The notes: generated from the sequence alone by a model not told the origin. A stretch of DNA of 64,000 bases from Neobacillus cucumis (GCF_002860255.1 NZ_PGVE01000072.1:62001-126000), one strand, 5' to 3'. Shown: positions 17,069 through 26,303, counted from the stretch's first letter. Program-made: numbers and translations.

Positions 17069-17572
17069 TTGGAGAAAAAGTTGTTAAATCTACTTACAGC
17101 TTTGTGTATGGTTTCATTACCCTTTTTATTTAAGGGTTCAAAAATGAGAGAAAATCTTGTTATTTTTTTCTCAAAAGGAGTACTTGCGACTCTCATTGAT
17201 GCTTATGTTGTTGGAACAAAAAAAATTGAATATCCTGTTCGGCCTTTTCCAAAAATTTTTAAAACGAATCTTATTTATGATATATTGTTCTTTCCGATTT
17301 TAAGTGTTATCTGGGTGAAAATATCGTACAATGATAATTTCGGTAAAATTTTATTAAAAAGTTTGATTTTTAGTGTTCCTATGAGTATTGGTCAATGGTT
17401 TATGGAGAGGAACACCAGATTATTTAAATGGCATAAATGGTCACCTTTCCATACTTTTGCCAGTTGTAGTTTTACTTTATTTATGATAAGAGGCTTTGTT
17501 GGTTTAATAAAAATATTAGATCGGTTTAAAGGTAAGCAAAATATAAATGAACAAGAAAGTTATCAAAATTGA
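17069..17572 (+). CDS. CBO0543-like membrane protein
   Basis: A 167-residue protein with four or five predicted membrane helices. The sequence pattern (ATLIDAYVVGTKKIEYPVRP, later SPFHTFASC) resembles the CBO0543 family of Bacillaceae and Clostridia, whose function is unknown. The start is TTG at 17069, with GGAAGGA about 10 nt upstream. It stands alone, with a terminator 40 nt after the stop. Related small membrane proteins lie at 37.9-39.4 kb. Confidence 0.7.
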   Translation: MEKKLLNLLTALCMVSLPFLFKGSKMRENLVIFFSKGVLATLIDAYVVGTKKIEYPVRPFPKIFKTNLIYDILFFPILSVIWVKISYNDNFGKILLKSLIFSVPMSIGQWFMERNTRLFKWHKWSPFHTFASCSFTLFMIRGFVGLIKILDRFKGKQNINEQESYQN

Positions 17573-17614
17573 CCTGAAAGATAAATTTTACTGTCATTCC
17601 TGTTTTTAAAACTT

Positions 17615-17643
17615 AAAGGTTGCTACAAGCAACCCTTTTTTTA
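17615..17643 (+). terminator. Intrinsic terminator
   Basis: Stem AAAGGTTGC / GCAACCCTTT, 5-nt loop, followed by a run of T. A weaker CAGGA/TCCTG hairpin with nine T lies at 17720-17748. The remaining bases up to 17888 hold the fbp promoter region and nothing else that I can see. Confidence 0.8.
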
Positions 17644-17888
17644 TTGTCTTTAAATTATAGGGTGCATTTCTTCAACAAGAGCCATCAAGTTAATATACCA
17701 AAATCACGAATGACAAAACAGGATTCATCTCCTGCTTTTTTTTTGCCTAAAAATGTAAGGTTTTCAAATTGATTAATACAGTTAGCCTGATAAAATATGT
17801 ATAATGATATATAAAATATATTATTTTTTCCTTATAATAGTTTTAAAAGGGAGAATACACAGTCAGCTTTGAAAGGGGATACATATTT

Positions 17889-19820
17889 TTGAACACGAAA
17901 TATCTAGATTTACTAGCCCACAAGTATGATAGTGCAGAAAAAGTAGTAACAGAAATTATTAATCTCGAAGCCATCCTGAATCTACCGAAGGGGACTGAAC
18001 ATTTTGTCAGTGATCTACATGGAGAGTATCAAGCCTTTCAACATGTATTAAGAAATGGTTCTGGGAAGGTTAAAGAGAAAATCAATGACCTGTTCCAATA
18101 TATCCTATCGGAAAACCAAAGGAATGAATTTGCCACATTAATTTATTACCCAGAAGAAAAACTACAGCTAATAAAAAATCATTTTTATAATGAACTAGAA
18201 TTAAATCAATGGTATACAGAAATCATTGAGCGAATGATTAAGCTCATTTCTTATGCCTCCTCCAAATACACGCGCTCTAAGTTACGTAAAGCCTTGCCGA
18301 ATCAGTTTGTATATATCATAGAAGAGTTGCTCTATAAAAAAAATGATTCTACCAATAAAAATGATTATTATTCAAAAATTGTCCAACAGATTATTTCTTT
18401 AGGACAGGCCGATAAGCTGATCATAGGACTTGCCAATACGACTCAGAGATTAGTAGTCGACCATCTTCATGTTGTGGGTGATATTTATGATCGGGGACCC
18501 GAGCCTGATAAAATAATGGATACGCTGATTAATTATCATTCGGTTGATATTCAGTGGGGAAACCATGATGTTCTATGGCTGGGCGCCTTCGCTGGTTCAA
18601 AGGTATGTCTCGCTAATATTATTCGTATTTGTGCAAGATACGACAATTTAGATATTATTGAAGACGTATATGGAATCAATCTGAGACCATTACTGAATCT
18701 AGCGGAGAAGTACTATGAAGACAATCCAGCGTTTAGACCAAAGGTCCATTCCGATAAAAAGCTATCCGATCATGAACGACTCCAAATTACGAAAATTCAT
18801 CAAGCGATAGCCATGATACAATTCAAACTGGAAAGCCCAATCATCAAAAGGCGTCCGTATTTTAACATGTCAGAAAGACTTTTACTTGAGAAAATTGATT
18901 TTGACAAGAACGAAATCAGGTTACATGGGAAAGCCTACCCTCTAGAAAATAGTTGCTTTGCAACGGTAAATCCAAAACAGCCCGATCTATTATTAGAGGA
19001 GGAAAAACAGGTAATAGAAAAATTGCTGTTTTCCGTTCAGCATTCCGAAAAGCTGGCAAGACATATGAAATTCCTGATGAAAAAAGGCAGCCTTTATTTG
19101 AAATACAACGGAAACCTGTTGATTCATGGGTGTATTCCTTTAGATGAAGAAGGAAATTACGAAAAAATGGTGATTGAAAATAAGACCTATGCAGGCCGTG
19201 AATTACTGGACAAATTTGAAAATTATTTACGATATGCTTTTGAGCATCCCGAAAAGACAGATGACCTTGCAACAGATATGGTGTGGTATTTATGGACTGG
19301 TGAATATTCCTCTCTATTTGGAAAAAGAGAGATGACCACTTTTGAAAGGTACTTTATTAAGGATAAGGAAACCCATAAAGAGAGAAAGAATCCTTACTAT
19401 TATTTACGTGAGAAGGATGAAATTTGCAAAAAAATCCTTGCTGAATTTGATCTCGATCCTGAACAGGGTCATATTATAAACGGCCATACCCCAGTGAAAG
19501 AAATTGAGGGAGAGGATCCGATCAAAGCCAATGGAAAAATGATTGTCATCGACGGAGGTTTCTCCAAACCATATCAATCTGTCACGGGTATAGCAGGATA
19601 CACGTTGCTATATAATTCCTACGGTATGCAATTGGCTGCACATAAACAGTTTCATTCAAAAGAAGATGTATTATGTAGCGGGACAGATGTCTTATCGGTA
19701 AAAAGAGTAGTGGATAAAGAACTGGTCAGAAAAACGGTAAGAGAAACGAATATTGGTAAAGAACTATTACAGGAAATTTCCATTTTGAATCGGTTAAGGG
19801 AATATCTTTATATGAAGTAA
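17889..19820 (+). CDS. fbp: Class III fructose-1,6-bisphosphatase
   Basis: A 643-residue gluconeogenic phosphatase of the Firmicute-type class III, close to the usual 640-670 residues. It removes the 1-phosphate of fructose-1,6-bisphosphate. The metallophosphatase motifs are visible: SDLHGEYQAF near residue 43, HVVGDIYDRGPEPDKI, WGNHDVLWLGA and, near the C-terminus, NGHTPVKEIEGEDP. The start is TTG at 17889 with AAAGGGGA 9 nt upstream. It is a single gene, followed directly by a terminator. Confidence 0.97.
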   Translation: MNTKYLDLLAHKYDSAEKVVTEIINLEAILNLPKGTEHFVSDLHGEYQAFQHVLRNGSGKVKEKINDLFQYILSENQRNEFATLIYYPEEKLQLIKNHFYNELELNQWYTEIIERMIKLISYASSKYTRSKLRKALPNQFVYIIEELLYKKNDSTNKNDYYSKIVQQIISLGQADKLIIGLANTTQRLVVDHLHVVGDIYDRGPEPDKIMDTLINYHSVDIQWGNHDVLWLGAFAGSKVCLANIIRICARYDNLDIIEDVYGINLRPLLNLAEKYYEDNPAFRPKVHSDKKLSDHERLQITKIHQAIAMIQFKLESPIIKRRPYFNMSERLLLEKIDFDKNEIRLHGKAYPLENSCFATVNPKQPDLLLEEEKQVIEKLLFSVQHSEKLARHMKFLMKKGSLYLKYNGNLLIHGCIPLDEEGNYEKMVIENKTYAGRELLDKFENYLRYAFEHPEKTDDLATDMVWYLWTGEYSSLFGKREMTTFERYFIKDKETHKERKNPYYYLREKDEICKKILAEFDLDPEQGHIINGHTPVKEIEGEDPIKANGKMIVIDGGFSKPYQSVTGIAGYTLLYNSYGMQLAAHKQFHSKEDVLCSGTDVLSVKRVVDKELVRKTVRETNIGKELLQEISILNRLREYLYMK

Positions 19821-19845
19821 CAAAGAGTTTATAAATAAAGCACAT

Positions 19846-19882
19846 AAAAAATCCATCCTTTTGATTGAAAAGGATGGATTTT
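19846..19882 (+). terminator. fbp terminator
   Basis: Stem AAATCCATCCTTTT / AAAAGGATGGATTT, 5-nt loop, T-run. Confidence 0.9.
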
Positions 19883-20029
19883 TACATTATATAAATAGAG
19901 TTTGGGAAAATGTAACACTTTTCCCTATTGCAGAATAATTTTTCAAAATAATTAATAAATTCTGAATATTTTATTGACATCATCCATTCTGTAGAGTAGT
20001 ATGAAAATTAATTGTATGATAGCGGATGA

Positions 20030-20185
20030 ATATTGTGGGAGAGACCAAACGAATTGTTTGGCACCGAAGGAGCAAGTCCCCATACAAATGGGTATCAATC
20101 TCTCAGGTAAAAGGACCATAATAGGACGCGTCTCTGGAGAGAGCCATGAGCCACCAAAGGAGTTAAACTCTCAGGTAAAAGGACA
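20030..20185 (+). ncRNA. Tandem glycine riboswitch 1
   Basis: Two consecutive glycine aptamers. The first has GGGAGAGACC, GCACCGAAGGAGCAA and ATCTCTCAGGTAAAAGGAC (20038-20115). The second has GGACGCGTCTCTGGAGAG, GCCACCAAAGGAG and AACTCTCAGGTAAAAGGACA (20123-20184). Tandem glycine riboswitches normally turn gene expression on when glycine is bound. The terminator at 20180-20229 overlaps the last aptamer bases, which fits transcriptional control. The next frame downstream is only six codons long, and the next intact gene is a CycA-type permease 440 nt away. Confidence 0.95.
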
Positions 20186-20229
20186 GAGGAAAGAGTAGAG
20201 AAAATCTATCTTTCCCCTGTCTTTTTTTT
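20180..20229 (+). terminator. Riboswitch-controlled terminator 1
   Basis: Stem GGACAGaGGAAAGA pairs with TCTTTCCcCTGTC, followed by eight T. Its 5' arm shares bases with the second glycine aptamer, so glycine binding should prevent termination. Confidence 0.85.
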
Positions 20230-20271
20230 ATTTGGGAAAGATAGCACAAACGGAAAAAAGGAGGATTTGCT

Positions 20272-20292
20272 ATGAAATCTAGAAAGGAATGA
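20272..20292 (+). pseudogene. Six-codon start remnant after riboswitch 1
   Basis: A strong AAAGGAGG site 7 nt before ATG starts a frame that ends after MKSRKE. The riboswitch, terminator and SD are arranged as for a real gene, but the body is missing. The 375 nt that follow hold no coding potential and include a dispersed palindrome. It was probably a glycine-related gene lost by deletion; a short regulatory leader peptide is the alternative. Confidence 0.45.
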
Positions 20293-20478
20293 GTCGCTTT
20301 GTGGTCACTTTAGATTCTGCTGGTCCTATCAAAATTGAATTGTAAGCGCTTTTTTCTAAAGCCGAATGAACCGGTACTACTATTTTAAACTTTTATTAGG
20401 ATAGTAATATGCAATCAAATCAAATCGATTTAATTTTTTTTAAAAGGCTCTTCAAAACGACATTGTTGTTTTTTATAC

Positions 20479-20587
20479 TCTGTTGATTGGAGCGGAAGGC
20501 GCTCGACTCCTGCGGGATTACGGGGCCGAGGAGGCTCCCCGGCACGCCCGCGGGTTTGCTGAGCGCCTGGAGCGGAATTCAACAGAC
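20479..20587. repeat. GC-rich dispersed palindrome of Bacillus type
   Basis: A 109-nt imperfect hairpin much richer in GC than its surroundings. The outer arms are TCTGTTGA / TCAACAGA, the inner arms GGCGCTC / GAGCGCC, CCTGCGGG / CCCGCGGG and GGGG / CCCC. The motif GGAGCGGAAGGCGC...GACTCCTGCGGGA is, from general knowledge, a frequent intergenic repeat in Bacillus genomes with no assigned function. It lies between riboswitch 1 and the permease. Confidence 0.75.
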
Positions 20588-20669
20588 CAATTTAATAGAG
20601 CTTATTAAAAAATAGATTTAAATCGACAAAAAATTGTAAACATCCTAGAAAAGTAGAGGGGGAAATCGA

Positions 20670-22058
20670 ATGCAGGAACAAAAATTGGAAAGAGGCCTTA
20701 AAAACAGGCACGTACAACTAATCGCTATTGGTGGAGCCATCGGAACGGGATTATTTCTTGGTGCAGGAAAATCGATTCACTTAGCAGGACCATCGATTTT
20801 ATTTGCTTATATGATTACGGGGGCCATTTGCTTTTTAATCATGCGCGCACTTGGCGAACTTCTCCTAACCAATATAAACTATCATTCTTTTGTTGACTTC
20901 GTAAGAGACTATCTAGGTAATATGGCAGCCTTTATCACTGGCTGGACGTACTGGTTCTGCTGGATTTCCATTGCTATGGCAGACTTAACAGCCGTTGGTC
21001 TCTATACCCAATATTGGTTTCCTAGTGTGCCTCAATGGATGCCAGGATTAATTGCCCTGGTTATTTTATTAATTATGAACCTTACGACCGTTAAACTTTT
21101 TGGTGAAATGGAATTTTGGTTTGCCTTAATTAAAGTCATCGCGATTATAGCCCTGATTTTTGTTGGTATTTTCATGATTCTTAAAGGCTTCTCTACGAAT
21201 TCAGGACCTTCTGGTTTCACGAATTTATGGAAACATGGGGGCATGTTCCCGAATGGAATGAATGGATTTATACTTTCCTTCCAGATGGTTGTGTTTGCCT
21301 TTGTAGGAATTGAACTTGTGGGACTTACAGCAGGTGAAACCAAGGATCCGGAAAAAGTGATTCCAAAGGCAATCAATAATATCCCCATTCGAGTATTTCT
21401 TTTCTACCTTGGTGCACTAGTAGTCATTATGAGTATTTATCCTTGGAACGCCATCAATCCAGCGAAAAGCCCATTTGTCCAAGTCTTCGTAGCCGTTGGA
21501 ATCGCAGCTGCAGCCGGTATTGTCAATTTTGTCGTCCTTACATCCGCGGCTTCCGCATGTAACAGCGCCGTCTTTAGTACAAGCCGGATGGTATATTCAT
21601 TAGCCAAAGATAAGAATGCTCCTGAATCATTTGTAAAACTTACTTCACGAAAAGTACCTTCAAATGCCTTGTTTTTTTCAACTGTGGTGATTCTTATTGC
21701 TGTTATTTTGAACTATGTTATGCCAGAAGGAGTATTTACACTCATTACAAGTATATCTACAGTATGTTTCATCTTTATTTGGGGAATTACTGTCATCAGC
21801 CATTTAAAATATCGTAAAACAAGACCGGATCTGGCAAAAGTTAATCAGTTTAAATTGCCGCTTTATCCATTTTCCAATTACCTGATCCTTGCTTTCCTAG
21901 CTTTCGTTCTTGTCGTGCTTGCTCTTGCGGAAGATACTAGGATTGCCTTATTTGTCACTCCGGTCTGGTTTATTTTGCTCATTGGTATTTATAAGATAAG
22001 GAGTATGAATACAAACCAGGTTGATCAAGTGAACCAGGAAACTATACCAGAAAATTAA
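20670..22058 (+). CDS. Amino-acid permease, CycA-like (glycine/alanine/serine)
   Basis: A 462-residue APC-superfamily amino-acid transporter with 12 predicted helices. The first helix has the family motif IAIGGAIGTGLFLGAGKSI, and FVGIELVGLTAGETKDPEK follows in the sixth. The closest recognisable group is the D-serine/D-alanine/glycine permease CycA and its Bacillus relative YtnA. Its position between two glycine riboswitches and before a glycine-catabolic operon supports glycine import, but the substrate is an inference. AGAGGGGG lies 7 nt before the ATG. Riboswitch 1 could act on it only through a 440-nt leader. Confidence 0.88.
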   Translation: MQEQKLERGLKNRHVQLIAIGGAIGTGLFLGAGKSIHLAGPSILFAYMITGAICFLIMRALGELLLTNINYHSFVDFVRDYLGNMAAFITGWTYWFCWISIAMADLTAVGLYTQYWFPSVPQWMPGLIALVILLIMNLTTVKLFGEMEFWFALIKVIAIIALIFVGIFMILKGFSTNSGPSGFTNLWKHGGMFPNGMNGFILSFQMVVFAFVGIELVGLTAGETKDPEKVIPKAINNIPIRVFLFYLGALVVIMSIYPWNAINPAKSPFVQVFVAVGIAAAAGIVNFVVLTSAASACNSAVFSTSRMVYSLAKDKNAPESFVKLTSRKVPSNALFFSTVVILIAVILNYVMPEGVFTLITSISTVCFIFIWGITVISHLKYRKTRPDLAKVNQFKLPLYPFSNYLILAFLAFVLVVLALAEDTRIALFVTPVWFILLIGIYKIRSMNTNQVDQVNQETIPEN

Positions 22059-22173
22059 TCAGCAGCTACAAGGACAGACTTATTTTCCAATGATGTTATC
22101 GTTTTCAAAAAAAAATAAAAAACGCTTGACTTGAATTACTTTAACAACTATTCTGAAAATAACAAAAAAATAG

Positions 22174-22362
22174 AGCGGATGACAGTTGTGGGAGAGAGCA
22201 CGTTTAAAACGCCACCGAAGGAGCAAGTTCCAAAAAAACCCTTGGAATAAATCTCTCAGGTAGATGGAACTACAACTGGACGCAACTCTGGAGAGCGCGT
22301 ATCAAGATATGCCACCAAAGGGGAAGGTTCGAAACGGAACTAAACTCTCAGGTAAAAGGACA
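22174..22362 (+). ncRNA. Tandem glycine riboswitch 2, upstream of glyA
   Basis: Two glycine aptamers. The first spans GTGGGAGAGAGC, GCCACCGAAGGAGCAAG and ATCTCTCAGGTAGATGGAAC (22187-22271). The second spans GGACGCAACTCTGGAGAG, GCCACCAAAGGGGAAGG and AACTCTCAGGTAAAAGGACA. A terminator overlaps its 3' end. It should switch on the glyA-sda-gcv operon when glycine is abundant, the usual role of this riboswitch ahead of gcv operons. Confidence 0.96.
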
Positions 22363-22409
22363 GAGAAGGGAAAAAGAAGCTTTAAGCTACCCTTCTGCTG
22401 TCCTTTTTT
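22359..22409 (+). terminator. Riboswitch-controlled terminator 2
   Basis: GGACAG-AGAAGGG pairs with CCCTTCT-g-CTGTCC, followed by TTTTTT. The 5' arm begins within the second aptamer. Confidence 0.88.
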
Positions 22410-22519
22410 GCGTGCAAAAAAAGCCTTGTTTCGCTAAAAAACTTGGAATGCAAAAGCAGATCAGTCCCATTTTGACACACCGAAGGGTAGCTTGAGCCAC
22501 ATTTCGAGGAGGAGTAGGA

Positions 22520-23770
22520 ATGGGATTACAACAAAATGATTCAACCATTTTTGAAGCCATAAGGAGAGAGCAGTATCGCCAGCTTCAAACATTGGAGTTG
22601 ATTGCCTCTGAAAACTTCGTAAGCCAAGATGTGTTAGAAGCAATGGGAAGTGTGATGACGAATAAATATGCGGAAGGCTATCCAGGGAAGCGCTACTATG
22701 GAGGATGTGAAGTGGTCGATGTGGCAGAACAAACAGCGATTGATCGCTTGACACAGCTGTTTGGCGCTAAATATGCAAATGTCCAGCCGCACTCAGGGGC
22801 ACAAGCAAATTTTGCCGTATTTTTCGCACTGCTTCAGCCTGGTGATAAAGTGATGGGGATGAACCTCGCGCAAGGTGGGCACTTAACCCACGGAAGCCCT
22901 GTAAGTGTATCAGGAAAATGGTTTGAAATTGTGTCCTATGGTGTAAGAGAGGATACTCAATTGATTGACTATGATGAACTCGAGACAATCGCGAAAAAGG
23001 AAAAACCGAAATTGATTATTGCAGGGGCAAGTGCTTACCCTAGAAAGATCGATTTCGGGCGTTTTAGACAAATTGCCGATCAAGTTGGCGCAAAATTGAT
23101 GGTAGATATGGCGCATATTGCAGGGCTTGTTGCAGCTGGAGTTCATCCATCGCCGGTTCCATATGCCGATGTCGTAACAAGCACGACGCATAAAACGTTA
23201 AGAGGCCCGCGCAGCGGAATTATTTTAACAAATGATGAAGAGATCATAAAAGCGATTAATAAATCAGTGTTCCCTGGGATACAAGGCGGCCCGCACATGC
23301 ACATCATTGCAGCAAAGGCGGTTGCTTTCAAAGAAGCATTACAGCCAAGCTTTAAGGAATATGCGAAACAAGTGATTGAAAATGCAGCCACACTTGGCGA
23401 GACATTGAAAAAGGAAGGGGCAGCCCTTGTTTCTGGTGGAACGGATAACCATATTGTTCTTTTAGATTTACGTCCGTGGAACCTAACTGGAAAAGAAGCT
23501 GAAAAATTATTAGAAGAAGCGGGCATTACCGTAAATAAAAATACAATTCCTTTTGACCCGGAAAAGCCGTTTGTGACGAGCGGGATCCGGATGGGAACAG
23601 CGGCTTTAACGACACGGGGCATGAAGCAGGACGAAATGGTACAAATCGGGAAAGTCATTGCAGCTGTTCTGAAGAGTAAAGGGGACAAAGTCGTACTTGA
23701 GAAGGCAAAGGAAACAACGAAAACGATTTGTAGCGCTTTTCCGTTATTTGAACAGGCAGTTACTGTGTAA
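22520..23770 (+). CDS. glyA: Serine hydroxymethyltransferase
   Basis: A 416-residue PLP enzyme that interconverts glycine plus 5,10-methylene-THF and serine plus THF; full length for the family. The PLP lysine lies in VVTSTTHKTLRGPRSG, and the folate/PLP segment HSGAQANFAVFFALLQPGD is intact. GAGGAGG lies 7-8 nt before ATG. As first gene behind the glycine riboswitch, and directly followed by serine dehydratase, it is likely a catabolic copy that makes serine from glycine. A second, housekeeping glyA may exist elsewhere in the genome. Confidence 0.97.
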   Translation: MGLQQNDSTIFEAIRREQYRQLQTLELIASENFVSQDVLEAMGSVMTNKYAEGYPGKRYYGGCEVVDVAEQTAIDRLTQLFGAKYANVQPHSGAQANFAVFFALLQPGDKVMGMNLAQGGHLTHGSPVSVSGKWFEIVSYGVREDTQLIDYDELETIAKKEKPKLIIAGASAYPRKIDFGRFRQIADQVGAKLMVDMAHIAGLVAAGVHPSPVPYADVVTSTTHKTLRGPRSGIILTNDEEIIKAINKSVFPGIQGGPHMHIIAAKAVAFKEALQPSFKEYAKQVIENAATLGETLKKEGAALVSGGTDNHIVLLDLRPWNLTGKEAEKLLEEAGITVNKNTIPFDPEKPFVTSGIRMGTAALTTRGMKQDEMVQIGKVIAAVLKSKGDKVVLEKAKETTKTICSAFPLFEQAVTV

Positions 23771-23785
23771 GAAAGGGGCATGGGG

Positions 23786-24298
23786 ATGGAATTTCAAAGT
23801 TGTTTTGACATTATCGGCCCAATCATGGTAGGACCGTCGAGTTCTCATACAGCGGGTGTCGTGTCGATCGGAAAATTTATTTACGAATTGCTGGGAGATC
23901 GTCCGCAGGAAGCAAAGATTGTCTTTTATGATTCTTTTGCTGAAACGTATCAAGGCCATGGAACAGATAAAGCCCTTCTTGGCGGACTACTGGGGATGGA
24001 GACGGATGATCCAAGAATAAAAAATTCATTGGAGTGGGCTAAAAAGGATGGGTTGCGATACAGGTTCGAATTTGCAGAAGACTGTAAGTATTATGACCAT
24101 CCAAATATAACCATCGTCACAGCAAAATGGGAGGAACATGTGGTGAAAGTGGGCGGCGTGTCACTCGGTGGCGGCTTATCCAAGATCTTTATGATTGACG
24201 AAGAAATGGTCGATATCCGTTTGAGTGCAGGCGATGATTTTACAGCTCTTGCTCGTCATTATCAACCTAAAAGGAAACGACTTATGGGGGCAAAATGA
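23786..24298 (+). CDS. sdaAB: L-serine dehydratase beta subunit, lacking ACT domain
   Basis: A 170-residue subunit that works with SdaAA as an iron-sulfur L-serine deaminase producing pyruvate and ammonia. The N-terminal motif FDIIGPIMVGPSSSHTAG and the YDSFAETYQGHGTDKALLGG segment are typical. Bacillus SdaAB is about 220 residues and ends in an ACT domain. Here the protein stops after the catalytic part with a basic tail (YQPKRKRLMGAK), so the ACT domain is missing. The ATG at 23786 is preferred because AGGGG lies 7 nt before it, whereas the ATG at 23780 touches the SD. Confidence 0.92.
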   Translation: MEFQSCFDIIGPIMVGPSSSHTAGVVSIGKFIYELLGDRPQEAKIVFYDSFAETYQGHGTDKALLGGLLGMETDDPRIKNSLEWAKKDGLRYRFEFAEDCKYYDHPNITIVTAKWEEHVVKVGGVSLGGGLSKIFMIDEEMVDIRLSAGDDFTALARHYQPKRKRLMGAK

Positions 24299-25179
24299 TG
24301 GAAATTCAAACAATGAGAGAGCTGATCGATGCTTGTGAAAGAGAACAAAAAAACATTGGTGAAATGATGTTGATGATGGAAGTAAAAAGATCAGGAAAAG
24401 ATCAAGCAACCATTATTAGCATGATGGAAGAGCGGTTGATCAAAATGAAAGAAGCTGTCGCCAGCGGTATAAATGATGCTTCAGCCGCCCCAAGCGGTCT
24501 TTCCGGCGGTGATGCCGTGAAGATGTATGATTACATGAATCAAGATAAGGCTCTGTCAGGGAAATATATCAGTAATGCAATGGCTTATTCCTTAGCAACC
24601 TCAGAGAACAATGCCCGAATGGGTGTCATTGTAGCAACGCCAACTGCTGGAGCAGCCGGCATTTTGCCTGGGGTATTGTTTTCCCTTCATAAAAATGATG
24701 GAACACCTTTTAAAGATTTAGTCATGGGGTTGTTTACGGCAAGCATGCTTGGCTATGTCATTGCGAACCGTTCCTTTATTTCGGGAGCAGCCGGAGGGTG
24801 CCAGGCTGAGGTAGGTTCAGCAACGGCTATGGCCGCAGGAACGATTGTTGAGCTAAAAGGGGGTACACCACAGCAAGCGGTAAATGCCACTGCCATTGCG
24901 ATGAAGTCACTGTTGGGTTTGGTTTGTGACCCAGTAGCAGGACTTGTAGAAGTACCTTGCATAAAGCGGAATGTGATCGGAACCTCCATCGCATTTTCAG
25001 CAGCTGACATGTCCCTTGCCGGGATTGAAAGCCGAATCCCTTGTGATGAGGTCATTGAAGCCATGTATAGGATCGGAAAAGATATGCCTCGGACACTCCG
25101 CGAAACCGCACTTGGCGGCCTAGCAACGACGGAAACAGGAAAACAAATAAAAGAACGACTATTTTGCAGGAAATCATAG
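24295..25179 (+). CDS. sdaAA: L-serine dehydratase alpha subunit
   Basis: A 294-residue alpha subunit carrying the 4Fe-4S cluster. Conserved elements include TPTAGAAGILPGVLFSL, the cysteine in GGCQAEVGSATAMAAG and two cysteines in CDPVAGLVEVPC, which together fit the cluster ligands. The start overlaps the beta-subunit stop (ATGATG, with GGGGG 4-7 nt upstream). Together with GlyA, this gives a two-step route from glycine-derived serine to pyruvate within the glycine-induced operon. Confidence 0.96.
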   Translation: MMEIQTMRELIDACEREQKNIGEMMLMMEVKRSGKDQATIISMMEERLIKMKEAVASGINDASAAPSGLSGGDAVKMYDYMNQDKALSGKYISNAMAYSLATSENNARMGVIVATPTAGAAGILPGVLFSLHKNDGTPFKDLVMGLFTASMLGYVIANRSFISGAAGGCQAEVGSATAMAAGTIVELKGGTPQQAVNATAIAMKSLLGLVCDPVAGLVEVPCIKRNVIGTSIAFSAADMSLAGIESRIPCDEVIEAMYRIGKDMPRTLRETALGGLATTETGKQIKERLFCRKS

Positions 25180-25190
25180 GGGGGAGCAAG

Positions 25191-26303
25191 ATGAGTACGG
25201 AAACAGCATTAAAACAAACGCCACTTTTCGAAGCGTACGGAAAATATGGTGCCAAGGTGATTGATTTTGGCGGTTGGGCACTTCCAGTCCAGTTTTCGAG
25301 CATTTTAGATGAGCATGAGGCGGTCCGAACAAAAGCAGGACTCTTTGATGTCTCTCATATGGGTGAAGTGCTTGTTGAGGGGAGAGAGGCAGAGAGCTAC
25401 ATCAACTCTATTGTCACCAACGATGTGACTAAGCTTAGCATCAATCAAGCACAATATACGGCCATGTGCTATCCAGACGGCGGCACAGTCGATGATCTAT
25501 TAGTCTACAAATTAGATCATGAAAAATATTTACTCGTCATTAATGCCGCAAACATTGAGAAAGATTTTAACTGGATGCAGCAGCATGTAAAAGGAGAAAT
25601 GACGCTCCAAAATATTTCGAATGAAACCGCCCAGCTGGCCATTCAAGGTCCAAAAGCGGAAGGAATCTTGCAAAAGTTAACGGGAATCGATCTATCAAAA
25701 ATAGAATCATTCAAATTTGTTCAACATGTGGTTCTTGACAGTGTAACCGATGTCCTCGTATCCCGTACCGGTTATACAGGCGAAGATGGTTTTGAGCTCT
25801 ATTTAGCTGCGGAGCAAGCGGAAGCACTTTGGGAAAAACTTTTAGAAACAGGCAGGGAAGAAGGCCTAAAGCCATGTGGACTTGGAGCACGTGATACGCT
25901 CCGCTTAGAAGCACGTCTAGCACTCTATGGTCAAGAATTGTTAAGTGATATTAGTCCGCTTGAAGCAGGAATCGGCTTCGCCGTAAAACTGAAAAAAGAA
26001 AGTGACTTTATCGGAAAAGCTGCCCTATTAGCCCAAAAGGAAGCAGGATTAAAACGAAAATTAGTAGGTATTGAAGTCACAGGGCGGGGCATTCCGCGTC
26101 ATGGTTATAAAGTATTTTCTGAAGCTGGAGAGGAAATTGGTGTGGTGACATCGGGCACCCAATCACCTTCATTAAAGAAAAGCATTGGTCTGGCCCTAAT
26201 TTCTGCGAAACAGGCTGAGGTAGGGACAAAGTTAAAAGTGGAAATCCGCAATAAAATGATTGACGCCATAGTTGTGAAAACACCTTTTTATAAAAAAGGT
26301 TAA
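25191..26303 (+). CDS. gcvT: Glycine cleavage system T protein (aminomethyltransferase)
   Basis: A 370-residue T protein that transfers the methylene group from aminomethyl-lipoyl GcvH to THF, releasing ammonia. It starts with the family sequence TPLFEAYGKYGAKVIDFGGW and contains DVSHMGEV, YTGEDGFELYL and the GCV_T C-terminal barrel. The ATG at 25191 has GGGGGGAG 4 nt upstream; a TTG nine codons earlier is less likely. It begins 11 nt after sdaAA. Confidence 0.97.
   Translation: MSTETALKQTPLFEAYGKYGAKVIDFGGWALPVQFSSILDEHEAVRTKAGLFDVSHMGEVLVEGREAESYINSIVTNDVTKLSINQAQYTAMCYPDGGTVDDLLVYKLDHEKYLLVINAANIEKDFNWMQQHVKGEMTLQNISNETAQLAIQGPKAEGILQKLTGIDLSKIESFKFVQHVVLDSVTDVLVSRTGYTGEDGFELYLAAEQAEALWEKLLETGREEGLKPCGLGARDTLRLEARLALYGQELLSDISPLEAGIGFAVKLKKESDFIGKAALLAQKEAGLKRKLVGIEVTGRGIPRHGYKVFSEAGEEIGVVTSGTQSPSLKKSIGLALISAKQAEVGTKLKVEIRNKMIDAIVVKTPFYKKG

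Noticed and set aside
20001..20198. 65-codon frame over the glycine riboswitch
   Set aside because: The conserved RNA structure explains the sequence, and the codons repeat the aptamer motifs.
20479..20587. GC-rich palindrome considered as a tRNA or T-box
   Set aside because: No cloverleaf, anticodon or specifier loop; it fits a dispersed Bacillus repeat.
23143..23781. 212-codon minus-strand frame
   Set aside because: Antisense to glyA; an artefact of codon usage, with no SD or family.
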